Below, piece by piece: positions 1-6,634 of a stretch of DNA of 9,033 bases (the first letter of the stretch is position 1; every line of letters starts with the position of its first letter). The stretch comes from GCA-002840015 sp033765245 (lineage in GTDB: Bacteria > Pseudomonadota > Gammaproteobacteria > Xanthomonadales > Xanthomonadaceae): contig JANRIF010000125.1 in assembly GCA_033765245.1 (NCBI GenBank), positions 1 to 9,033 of the forward strand. Direction: 5' to 3'. Under the pieces are notes generated by a model. The model searched no databases, was not told the DNA's origin, and was given only the letters and a program-made list of their open reading frames with translations. The translations under genes and the position numbers were made by a program.

Positions 1-6
1 CCTGGA

Positions 7-1242
7 TCACTCCACCACGCGCTCGATCCGCAGTGTGAACGGTTCGGTCGCGCTGGTGGCGGTGGTGTGCGGCGGGGCTTCGAAATCGCCGGGGGCGGAA
101 TTGGCGATGCCGGTGCGGGAGATGCGGGCGCTGACGATGACTTCGTTGACGGTGGAGAGGCGGAACTGCGGTGCCATGGCGTCGCCGTCGTTGAGTTCGA
201 GCTCGAGCGGCAGTTCGATCGGGCTGATGCGGCGCGCGGCGAGCGGGATGCGCGGGCCTTCGCTGGCGCGGGCGGAGACGAACAATACGTCACTGGGTTG
301 CAGGCGCGCCTGCAGCGCCGGGTCGATTTCCACACGCACCCGCAAACGTGGGCCGGGGCCGGTGTCCGCGGTGCTGTCCGCGCCGGCCGACGCCGGCGCA
401 GCGGCGGCTGCGGCAGCGGTAGCGGCGTTGGGCGCTGCGGTCGGCAACAACGGCATACCGGCACGTTGGCGCGCGTCGTTGATCTGCGCCACCAGCATGT
501 CGCGGCCTTCGGTCTCGGGCGGCATGGCGTCGAGCAACGGCTGCCAGCGCGCTACCGCATCGGCGAACACGCCACTCTGATAGGCCGCCATGCCCTTGAG
601 CCAATGGGCCTGGGTGTTGTCGGGCGCGCTGGCCAACGCCTGGTCGACCAGCTTCTCGACTTCCGGGGTGATGCGTTGTTGCGGATCGCGCAACACCAAC
701 AGGCCGGCGCGTTCGACCAGGATGTCGGCATCGTTGGGCCAGCGCTGTGCGGCGGTTTCCAGTGCGGCGAGGGCGTCGTCGTACTTTTCCATGACCTTGT
801 AGGCACGCGCCAGCAACAACCAGCCGTCGTGATCGTCGGGCTGCTTTGCCAGACGCTCGGCGAGGCCACGGGTGGCGTCGGCCATCGCGGTGTTGCCGGC
901 TTCGGTGCCGCTGTGCGGCGACGTGGCCGCCGCCACGGGCACCGACAATCCACCTGGCGTGCCGATCGCGCTGTATAGCGCGGCCACACTCAGCGGCACC
1001 ACAAACGCCAACCCCAGCCCCCAACGCCGCACGCTGTTGCCGGCAGCGGGGCCGGCGGCAGGCAGCGCGGCGAGTTTGGCGCTCAATTCGCTGTCGGACA
1101 GCAAGCCGGCGGCATGCGCGCGCTGCAGCAGCTCGCGCTGAGTGCGTGCGCCGTCACGCTGTCGCAGCAGCGGCGGCAGCAACAACGCCAGCGCCACGCC
1201 CACCATCAGGATCGCCGAGGCGATAAACCATCCCATCACCAT
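7..1242 (-). CDS. ccmI: CcmI, TPR-containing cytochrome c maturation protein
   Basis: Membrane-anchored apocytochrome c chaperone of System I. In this family the TPR part binds the C-terminal helix of apocytochrome c and presents it to the CcmF/CcmH heme ligase. With the start at 1242 the protein is 411 aa. It has a membrane segment at about residues 3-23, a cytoplasmic loop with the sequence AAGLLSDSEL, a second membrane segment at about 74-94 (WGLGLAFVVPLSVAALYSAI), TPR-like helices at about 125-245 (WLLLARAYKVMEKYDDAL is a typical repeat), an Ala-rich linker at about 268-296, and a periplasmic domain at about 298-411 beginning RLRVRVEIDP. The start ATG overlaps the ccmH stop by 7 nt and follows GGAGG by only 4 nt; a second ATG at 1236 (TGATG with the ccmH stop, spacing 10 nt) would give 409 aa and is equally possible. 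It is the last ccm gene in view. E. coli has this domain fused to CcmH; here it is separate, as in alphaproteobacteria and pseudomonads. Confidence 0.93.
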   Translation of the reverse strand: MVMGWFIASAILMVGVALALLLPPLLRQRDGARTQRELLQRAHAAGLLSDSELSAKLAALPAAGPAAGNSVRRWGLGLAFVVPLSVAALYSAIGTPGGLSVPVAAATSPHSGTEAGNTAMADATRGLAERLAKQPDDHDGWLLLARAYKVMEKYDDALAALETAAQRWPNDADILVERAGLLVLRDPQQRITPEVEKLVDQALASAPDNTQAHWLKGMAAYQSGVFADAVARWQPLLDAMPPETEGRDMLVAQINDARQRAGMPLLPTAAPNAATAAAAAAAPASAGADSTADTGPGPRLRVRVEIDPALQARLQPSDVLFVSARASEGPRIPLAARRISPIELPLELELNDGDAMAPQFRLSTVNEVIVSARISRTGIANSAPGDFEAPPHTTATSATEPFTLRIERVVE

Positions 1243-1679
1243 GCATCCTCCGGCTCGGGCTTGCTTGCGGAATTGGCCTTGGCGCGGCGGCGTACGATCG
1301 TCGCCACCGTTGCGGCACCGGCCACCAGGATCAGCACCGGCGCGAACCAAAGCCACCAGGTGCGATCGTTCAACGGCGGCTTGTACAACACGAAATCGGT
1401 GTAGCGCTCGACCAGGAACGCCTTGATCTCCTCATCGCTGCGCCCTTCGCGCATCAGGTCGAACACCTCGCGGCGCAGATCCCTGGCGATGGGTGCACTG
1501 GAATCGGCCAACGACTGGTTCTGGCACATCACGCAGCGCAGTTCGGCGGTGAGCGCGCGAAAGCGCGCCTCCTCGGCGGCATCGCGGAACGGCATCGGAT
1601 CGACCGCGGCCACCGCGCCAGCGAACAACAACAACGCAAGCGCCAGGCTGCGAATGCGCCACAAGCGGGATGGGTTCAC
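1236..1679 (-). CDS. ccmH: CcmH (CcmL/CycL-type), heme-lyase thiol oxidoreductase
   Basis: Small periplasmic, membrane-anchored thioredox protein of the cytochrome c heme ligase complex. It is thought to act on the CXXCH cysteines of apocytochrome c, either with CcmG or after it. The 147-aa protein has an N-terminal signal sequence (about 1-25), the family motif LRCVMCQNQS with C49 and C52, the helical segment ending in VERYTDFVLYKPP, a C-terminal membrane helix at about 107-130 (TWWLWFAPVLILVAGAA) and a short charged tail. The length matches the short, unfused CcmH of many proteobacteria. The start is a GTG whose last bases overlap the ccmG stop (GTGA, 4 nt), which indicates translational coupling; no other in-frame ATG lies before the signal peptide. 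The stop overlaps the start of ccmI. Confidence 0.95.
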   Translation of the reverse strand: MNPSRLWRIRSLALALLLFAGAVAAVDPMPFRDAAEEARFRALTAELRCVMCQNQSLADSSAPIARDLRREVFDLMREGRSDEEIKAFLVERYTDFVLYKPPLNDRTWWLWFAPVLILVAGAATVATIVRRRAKANSASKPEPEDAW

Positions 1680-2236
1680 GGTGTCGCTCCTTTCAACGCA
1701 TCCAGGCGCGCCAGAATCTCGCGATCGATCACTTGCGGCGTCAACGGGCCGATGTGCTTGAACACCACTATGCCGGCCGCATCCACCACGAAAGTCTCGG
1801 GCGCGCCGTAGATGCCCCAGTCGATGGCGCTGCGACCGCCGACGTCGGCGGCAATGCGCTCGTACGGATCGCCGAACTGACCGAGCCAGCGCAGCGCGTC
1901 GGCGGGTTCGTCCTTGTAATTGAATCCGACCACGCGAATCTTGCCGCTGTGCGCCAGGTCGGTGATCGCCGGGTGCTCGACGCGGCATTCAGGGCACCAA
2001 CTGCCCCAGACGTTGAGCACGTACGGCGCGCCGGCGAAGTCGGCGTTGCTGATCGAGACCTCGGGATGGTGCAGGTCGGGTAGCGAGAAGATCGGTGCCT
2101 TCTTGCCGATCAGCGGCGATGGGATGTCGCTGGGATTGCGGCCCAGTGCCTCGTCGCGCTTGCGCATGGCGATCCCGGCCAGCAGCAGCACAGCCAGCGC
2201 CACGAACACGATCAACGGCAATATGCGCTTGAACAT
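1676..2236 (-). CDS. ccmG: CcmG/DsbE, periplasmic thiol:disulfide interchange protein
   Basis: Membrane-anchored thioredoxin-like reductase that keeps apocytochrome c (and CcmH) cysteines reduced for heme attachment. In the known pathway its electrons come from DsbD/CcdA. The 186-aa protein has one N-terminal membrane anchor at about residues 4-23, then a thioredoxin fold. The active site is WCPEC with C81 and C84, and the cis-proline region is YGAPETF with P146, both typical of DsbE/CcmG rather than of DsbA. The IGKKAPIFSLPDL stretch before the fold is also characteristic. The ATG at 2236 shares its A with the ccmF stop (TGATG, 1-nt overlap), which fixes the start, and the stop overlaps the GTG of ccmH by 4 nt. 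Confidence 0.96.
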   Translation of the reverse strand: MFKRILPLIVFVALAVLLLAGIAMRKRDEALGRNPSDIPSPLIGKKAPIFSLPDLHHPEVSISNADFAGAPYVLNVWGSWCPECRVEHPAITDLAHSGKIRVVGFNYKDEPADALRWLGQFGDPYERIAADVGGRSAIDWGIYGAPETFVVDAAGIVVFKHIGPLTPQVIDREILARLDALKGATP

Positions 2237-4179
2237 CAGGCCTCCAGCGGACCGGGTGGCGCCGACTGGCGGCGGAAACGCCGATCGGTGGCGGTCACGA
2301 AACCGCCCGCCATCATCAGCAGCGCACCCAGCCAGATCCAGCGGATGAACGGTTTGACGTACAGGCGCACCGCCCAGCTTCCGTCGTTGCCGAGCGATTC
2401 GCCCAGCGCCACGTAGATGTCGCGCACCAGGCCCGGCGCGATCGCGGTTTCGGTCATCACCTGGCCGCCGGCCGCGTAATTGCGCTTCTCCGGATGCAGT
2501 ACCGCGATCAGGCGCTCGCCGGCATACACGCTGACCTCGCCGCGCGCGGCGGTATAGTTGGGGCCGCGCACGTCGCTGACGCCGGCAAAATCGAAGCGGT
2601 AGCCGGCGCTCTCGACGCTCTGGCCGGGCACCATCGCCACGTCCTTTTCGCTGCCCAGGCTCTCCACCAGCAACACCCCGGCCACGAACACGCCCAGCCC
2701 GAAGTGGGCGAGGCTCATGCCCAGCATTTCCGCAGTGAAACGTCCGCCCTTGGGCGCTGCACGCAGGCGTTGCCATACGAAGGCACCGATGCCCGCGAAC
2801 AGCCATGCCGCGCCGGCCACACCGAGGTAGCTCTTGAAGGTGAAGCGCTCGCCCAACAGCGCGGCCAGCACCAGTGCCAACACCACCGCCACCAGACCGG
2901 CGCGCAGTACCGGCACGAACCGCCCCAGGTTCTCGCTGCCCCAGCGCGCAAACGGACCGAACGGCATCAGCAAGGCCACCGGCGCCATCAACGCCAGAAA
3001 CTGGAATCCGAAGTACGGCGGCCCCACCGAAATCTTGCCCAGGCTCAGCGCCTCGAACACCAGTGGCGCCAACGTGCCGATCAGCACCATCGCCGCCGCT
3101 GCGGTAAACATCAGGTTGTTGATCAGCAGCAAGGTCTCGCGCGAGATCGGCGCCGAGGTTTTTTCGCGCGCGATGCGCGGCGCGCGGATGGCATACAGCA
3201 ACAGCGAGCCACCGACCACGATCAGCAGGAAGGTGAGGATGAAGATGCCGCGCCCCGGATCGGAGGCGAACGCATGCACCGAAGTCAACACGCCCGAGCG
3301 CACCAGGAACGTACCGAGCAGCGACAGCGAGAACGCTGCGATGGCAAGCAGCAAGGTCCATCCGACGAAGCCGCCGCGTTTTTCGGTGACCGCCTGCGAG
3401 TGGATCAGCGCGGTGCCCACCAGCCACGGCATGAACGAGGCGTTTTCCACTGCATCCCAGAACCACCAGCCGCCCCAGCCCAGCTCGTAATACGCCCACC
3501 AACTACCCAGCGCGATACCCACGGTGAGGAAGCCCCAGGCGACGTTGGTCCAGGGCCGCGCCCAGCGCACCCAGCGCTCGTCCATGCGGCCGTCGATCAA
3601 CGCCGCGATAGCGAACGCGAATGCCACCGCGAAGCCGACGTAGCCGGTATACAACATCGGCGGATGCACGATCAGGCCGGGGTCTTGCAGCAGCGGATTG
3701 AGATCGTTGCCGTCCGGCCATGCCGGCAGCACCCGATCGAACGGATTGGAGGTGAGCGAGGTGAACAGCAGGAAGCCGACACTGACCATGCCCAGCACCG
3801 CCAGCACCCGTGCCACCACCGGCTGCGGCAAGGCATGGCTCAGGCGCGCCACCGCCGCGGTCCAGATGCCAAGGATCAGTACCCACAGCAGCAGCGAGCC
3901 CTCATGCCCGCCCCATACCGCCGAGAAGCGGTAGGCCAGCGGCAGCAGCGAATTGGAATTGCGCGCCACGTACAGCACCGAGAAATCCTGCAACACGAAC
4001 AGGCTCGCCAGCAGCGCAAACGCCACGGCAAGAAACAGCAGTTGCCCATACGCGGCCGGACGCGCGATCGCCATCAACGCGGCATCGTCGCGGGCCGCCC
4101 CCAGCATCGGTAGCGCGGCCTGGACCAGTGCCATCACCAGCGCCAGGATCAATGCGATCTGGCCAAGTTCAGCGATCAT
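2236..4179 (-). CDS. ccmF: CcmF, cytochrome c heme ligase subunit
   Basis: Large integral membrane subunit of the System I holocytochrome c synthase. It receives heme from holo-CcmE and, with CcmH/CcmI, attaches it to apocytochrome c. The 647-aa length is typical. The WWD heme-handling motif is seen at about residues 235-242 (WGGWWFWD). Four histidines fall where the E. coli family has its conserved ones: H172 (VHPPMLYTGY) and H302 (TSVHAF), the periplasmic ligands flanking the WWD domain, and H260 (LIHSQAVTEKRG) and H492 (LAHFGLG), the ligands of the b-type heme. The rest is a series of about 15 membrane helices with a periplasmic domain at about 505-610 before the last helix. The ATG at 4179 has GGAG 10 nt upstream. 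This is the only ccm gene here not tightly coupled to its predecessor: 314 bp separate it from ccmE. Its stop overlaps ccmG by 1 nt. Confidence 0.97.
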   Translation of the reverse strand: MIAELGQIALILALVMALVQAALPMLGAARDDAALMAIARPAAYGQLLFLAVAFALLASLFVLQDFSVLYVARNSNSLLPLAYRFSAVWGGHEGSLLLWVLILGIWTAAVARLSHALPQPVVARVLAVLGMVSVGFLLFTSLTSNPFDRVLPAWPDGNDLNPLLQDPGLIVHPPMLYTGYVGFAVAFAFAIAALIDGRMDERWVRWARPWTNVAWGFLTVGIALGSWWAYYELGWGGWWFWDAVENASFMPWLVGTALIHSQAVTEKRGGFVGWTLLLAIAAFSLSLLGTFLVRSGVLTSVHAFASDPGRGIFILTFLLIVVGGSLLLYAIRAPRIAREKTSAPISRETLLLINNLMFTAAAAMVLIGTLAPLVFEALSLGKISVGPPYFGFQFLALMAPVALLMPFGPFARWGSENLGRFVPVLRAGLVAVVLALVLAALLGERFTFKSYLGVAGAAWLFAGIGAFVWQRLRAAPKGGRFTAEMLGMSLAHFGLGVFVAGVLLVESLGSEKDVAMVPGQSVESAGYRFDFAGVSDVRGPNYTAARGEVSVYAGERLIAVLHPEKRNYAAGGQVMTETAIAPGLVRDIYVALGESLGNDGSWAVRLYVKPFIRWIWLGALLMMAGGFVTATDRRFRRQSAPPGPLEA

Positions 4180-4247
4180 GCGCGGTGCACTCCGGAATCG
4201 ATGGGTGGGAAATGGCCGACACGGCGGCGCGTCCGCTCATAGTTTGG

Positions 4248-4490
4248 TTTGTGAAAAAATTGAACGCCCCCGGATCGGGGTCCGGGGCAGGCTGCGCGAG
4301 ACCGCCGCCAAGCGTTCCCGGTAAGACGCGCTGCGTGAAAACAAGGGAGTTTGCGACCCCATGGATGGGGGAGGTAGAGCAACGCCGGGAGCGGTTGCCG
4401 AGTGAACCAAATGACCGCCGTTTTCGCGTAGCGCAACGCGGCTGGGGACGTTTGGCGGCGGTCGCAGTAGGCGGACATTTTTTTCACAAG
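4248..4490. repeat. Nested inverted-repeat element between ccmE and ccmF
   Basis: Most of the 314-bp gap between ccmE and ccmF is one folded unit. Outer arms: TTTGTGAAAAAA at 4248-4259 against 4479-4490 (11 perfect pairs plus one T/G). Middle arms: 4300-4321 against 4442-4463 (22 positions, 19 identical as inverted repeat, 3 transitions; core ACCGCCGCCAA). Inner arms: 4328-4342 against 4420-4434 (15 positions, 2 transitions). Extra local hairpins lie at 4268-4287 (CCCCGGA/TCCGGGG, 6-nt loop), 4357-4370 (CCCCA/TGGGG) and 4379-4398 (GCAAC/GTTGC). The ends carry A6 and T7 tracts, so each strand reads out of the element through a T-run after a hairpin. A minus-strand open frame of 103 codons spans it but looks incidental. 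It resembles a MITE-like or palindromic intergenic repeat, or a structured RNA; I cannot name a family. The arms are directly visible; mobility and function are inference. Confidence 0.8.
4250..4287 (-). terminator. Possible terminator-like hairpin in the ccmE-ccmF gap
   Basis: On the minus strand a 7-bp GC-rich stem (CCCCGGA, 6-nt loop, TCCGGGG) is followed by GCGTTCAA and then a run of six T. The 8-nt separation between stem and T-run is longer than in a good intrinsic terminator, so termination may be weak or absent. If active it would attenuate ccm transcription between ccmE and ccmF. It is part of the larger inverted-repeat element. Confidence 0.25.
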
Positions 4491-4493
4491 CTC

Positions 4494-5012
4494 TCAGTCG
4501 GCACCGCCGGGAGGCGCGGCCGGAGTGGTTTCGGGATCGGACGAAGCGGCGTCGGCAGGCGCTGCGGCCGCGCTCTCGCTGGCGTGGCGGGCCTTGGATG
4601 CGGCAATCGCTTCCGCCACCTCCTTGGGCATGTAGGTTTCGTCGTGCTTGGCCAGCACTTCCTCAGCCACGAAGCGGCCATGATCGAGCCGACCGCGCGC
4701 CAACACGCTCTGTCCTTCGCGGAACAGGTCAGGCAGGATGCCGGTGTACTGAACCGGGAACTCCGCTACCCGATCGGTCACCGTGAAATTCACTTCCAAG
4801 GTGCCGGGCGTGCGCACCACGCTGCCCTCGCTCACCACGCCGCCGAGTCGGAACACCGCGTCCTGCGGCACTTCGCCCCGCACTGCCTCGCTGGGCGTGT
4901 GCAGATAGGACAGGTTCTGCTGCAGCGCCAGGGTAATCAAGGTGCCGGCGACGCCGGCCGCCACCAGCAGGAAGACCGCCAGCCACAGGCGACGCTTACG
5001 GGTCGGATTCAT
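4494..5012 (-). CDS. ccmE: CcmE, periplasmic heme chaperone
   Basis: Heme chaperone that binds heme covalently through a histidine after delivery by CcmABCD and passes it to CcmF. The 172-aa protein has a short basic cytoplasmic start (MNPTRKRR), one membrane anchor at about 9-28, and an OB-fold periplasmic domain. The heme-binding motif is LAKHDETYMP, with H123 as the covalent heme ligand and Y127 as the axial ligand by comparison with E. coli H130/Y134. Residues after about 135 form a flexible, Ala/Pro/Ser-rich acidic tail. The ATG at 5012 has AAGGA about 7 nt upstream and overlaps the ccmD stop by 4 nt (ATGA); a longer frame upstream of it has no family similarity and overlaps ccmD. It is followed by the inverted-repeat element rather than directly by ccmF. 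Confidence 0.96.
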   Translation of the reverse strand: MNPTRKRRLWLAVFLLVAAGVAGTLITLALQQNLSYLHTPSEAVRGEVPQDAVFRLGGVVSEGSVVRTPGTLEVNFTVTDRVAEFPVQYTGILPDLFREGQSVLARGRLDHGRFVAEEVLAKHDETYMPKEVAEAIAASKARHASESAAAAPADAASSDPETTPAAPPGGAD

Positions 5013-5179
5013 GAGGATTTCCTTGCCGCATCGCGGCGCAGTTTCAAGCTCAGCGAGCGCAGCAACCGGCGGCGACGCCAGATCGGCACCAGCAGGTCCC
5101 ATAGCAGCACAGCCACGAACAGCCCGTATGAACCCCACACATACGGGCCATGTCCGCCCATGTCGAACCACGCACTCAT
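5009..5179 (-). CDS. ccmD: CcmD, small heme exporter subunit
   Basis: Small single-helix membrane protein that helps release holo-CcmE from the CcmABC complex. The 56-aa product begins MSAWFDMGGHGPYVWGSYG, the usual CcmD opening (aromatic/Gly-rich, ending at the membrane), then a membrane helix at about residues 14-34, then a strongly basic cytoplasmic tail (WRRRRLLR onward). The start ATG overlaps the ccmC stop by 4 nt (ATGA), and its stop overlaps the ccmE start by 4 nt. A much longer frame of the same phase runs upstream inside ccmC but is a shadow. Size and position between ccmC and ccmE match the family exactly. Confidence 0.92.
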   Translation of the reverse strand: MSAWFDMGGHGPYVWGSYGLFVAVLLWDLLVPIWRRRRLLRSLSLKLRRDAARKSS

Positions 5180-5925
5180 GCGCGCTCTCCCAAGGTGCGC
5201 CGCACCCAATCCTTGCCCGACTCCATCTCCAGCAAGGCGGTACGGGTACGCGCGAACAGCGAACCGATGAACCACAACTTGGTGCCCATGGCGGTGGCCA
5301 CCAGCGGCGCGATCATCGACGCATCCAGCGTGGACGGACCGAGCAGCTTGATGGTGGCGCCCTGGTGCAGGGTGTTCCACCAGTTCACCGAGAAATGCAC
5401 GATCGGCACATTGACGATACCGACCAGCGCCAGGAATGCCGCTGCGCGCGCTGCGTTGCGGCGATCGTCGATGGCGCCGTACAGGCCCATCACGCCGAGA
5501 TACAGGAACAACAGCACCAGCTCCGAGGTCAGCCGCGCATCCCAGGTCCACCATGTGCCCCAGGTGGGCTTGCCCCACAATGAACCAGTGACCAGCGTAA
5601 TCAGGGTGAAGGCGGCGCCGATCGGAGCGCAGTGCATCGCCAGCAGTTCGCTGAGCTTGATGCGCCACACCAGCGCGATGAAAGCATTGACGGCCATCGC
5701 GCCGTAGATGAACAGGCTCATCCAGGCGGCGGGCACGTGGATGAACAGAATGCGGAAACTGTTGCCCTGCTGGTAATCCGGCGGCACGCCGAACAGGCCA
5801 TCCCACATGCCCCAGGCGATCAGCACGGCACCCAGCGCAAAGCACCAGGGCGCCCAACGGCGCGCGAAGCTGTCGAAATACGGTGGCGAACCGAGCTGAT
5901 GAAACCAGCGCATGACCGGATTCAT
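5176..5925 (-). CDS. ccmC: CcmC, heme delivery membrane protein
   Basis: Integral membrane protein of the heme-handling family that places heme on CcmE on the periplasmic face. It is 249 aa, with six likely membrane helices. The WWD motif is present at about 122-129 (WGTWWTWD), preceded by GSLWGKPT. H63 (FIHVPAAW) and H187 (WWNTLHQ) match the two histidines that ligate heme axially in E. coli CcmC (H60 and H184). The ATG at 5925 has GGAG 6 nt upstream. The gap to ccmB is 25 nt; the stop overlaps the ccmD start by 4 nt. All expected functional residues are visible. Confidence 0.97.
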   Translation of the reverse strand: MNPVMRWFHQLGSPPYFDSFARRWAPWCFALGAVLIAWGMWDGLFGVPPDYQQGNSFRILFIHVPAAWMSLFIYGAMAVNAFIALVWRIKLSELLAMHCAPIGAAFTLITLVTGSLWGKPTWGTWWTWDARLTSELVLLFLYLGVMGLYGAIDDRRNAARAAAFLALVGIVNVPIVHFSVNWWNTLHQGATIKLLGPSTLDASMIAPLVATAMGTKLWFIGSLFARTRTALLEMESGKDWVRRTLGERA

Positions 5926-5950
5926 GAGAATCTCCAGGAAGTCGTCGCGT

Positions 5951-6634
5951 TCATGACAGGGCTACCCGCAACGCGGCCGCCGCCGCCAATGGAGCCAACA
6001 CCAGCGCAAGCGCCAATGCCGCCGCCAGCACCAGCAGCGCGCCAATATACGGCAACCCCTGCGAGGCGACCATGACGCTGCCGGCGCCGAAGATCAACAC
6101 CGGCACGTACATCGGCAAAGCCAGCAGGGCCAGCAGCATACCAGAGCGTTTCATGCCCACCGTCAGCGCCACGATCACCGCACCGATCAGGCTCAGCAGC
6201 GGCGTGCCCAGCAGCAGGCTCCACATCAATACCGCCAACACCTTGCCATCGAGTTGCATCATCGCCGCGAACAGCGGCACCGCCAGCAGCACCGGCAATG
6301 CGGTGGTCAACCAGTGCACCAACACCTTGGCAAACATCAGCAGTGCCAACGGCTGCGGACTGAGCAGCAACTGTTCCAGGCTGCCGTCGTCGAGATCGCT
6401 GCGAAACAGCGCGTCGAGCGACAGCAAGCCCGCCAGCACCACGGCGACCCAGATCACGCCGGCGCCGATCTTTGCCAGCAGCGCTGGATCAGCGCCCAAT
6501 GCCAGCGGGAACATGGTGATGGTCAATACCGCAAACATCACCGGCTGCAGGGCGTCGCCACGCCGCCGCCAGACCAGCACCAGATCGCGCCGCAACAGCG
6601 CGCGCAGGGCGGAAACCGCGGTGGCCTCAGCCAT
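5951..6634 (-). CDS. ccmB: CcmB, heme exporter membrane subunit
   Basis: Membrane subunit that pairs with the CcmA ATPase. The CcmAB transporter drives release of heme-loaded CcmE from CcmC/D; whether it moves heme itself is disputed. The 227-aa protein has six hydrophobic segments (roughly 30-47, 55-74, 100-126, 130-159, 164-182 and 195-222) after a basic N-terminus (ALLRRDLVLVWRRRGD). It carries the conserved loop LDDGSLEQLLLSP at about 81-93, which is diagnostic for CcmB. The ATG overlaps the end of ccmA by 8 nt, and there is no better start further upstream in this frame. Confidence 0.96.
   Translation of the reverse strand: MAEATAVSALRALLRRDLVLVWRRRGDALQPVMFAVLTITMFPLALGADPALLAKIGAGVIWVAVVLAGLLSLDALFRSDLDDGSLEQLLLSPQPLALLMFAKVLVHWLTTALPVLLAVPLFAAMMQLDGKVLAVLMWSLLLGTPLLSLIGAVIVALTVGMKRSGMLLALLALPMYVPVLIFGAGSVMVASQGLPYIGALLVLAAALALALVLAPLAAAAALRVALS

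Noticed and set aside
67..978. A 303-codon plus-strand frame opposite ccmI
   Set aside because: It is a shadow of the GC-rich ccmI coding sequence; the Gly/Arg/Ala bias comes from codon third positions on the other strand.
1676..3502. A 608-codon minus-strand frame that would extend ccmG far upstream
   Set aside because: The upstream part is an alternate frame of ccmF. The true ccmG start is the ATG at 2236, which directly precedes a membrane anchor and overlaps the ccmF stop.
2494..4113. A 539-codon plus-strand frame opposite ccmF
   Set aside because: It lies antisense to a gene with all CcmF signature residues. The product is a Gln/His/Arg-rich shadow typical of GC-rich DNA.
4176..4487. 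A 103-codon minus-strand frame (GTG start) through the ccmE-ccmF gap, ending with ATGA overlap onto ccmF
   Set aside because: It spans the inverted-repeat element, so its codons are dictated by the palindromes. Its composition (many Arg, Pro, His, Cys and Trp) is unlike a folded protein, and I recognise no domain. The ATGA overlap is suggestive but can arise by chance. Conservation at the codon level would be needed to revive it.
4236..4496. CTCA on both sides of the inverted-repeat element as a target-site duplication
   Set aside because: The two 4-bp copies (4236-4239 and 4493-4496) are not flush with the arm ends, and a 4-bp match is likely by chance.
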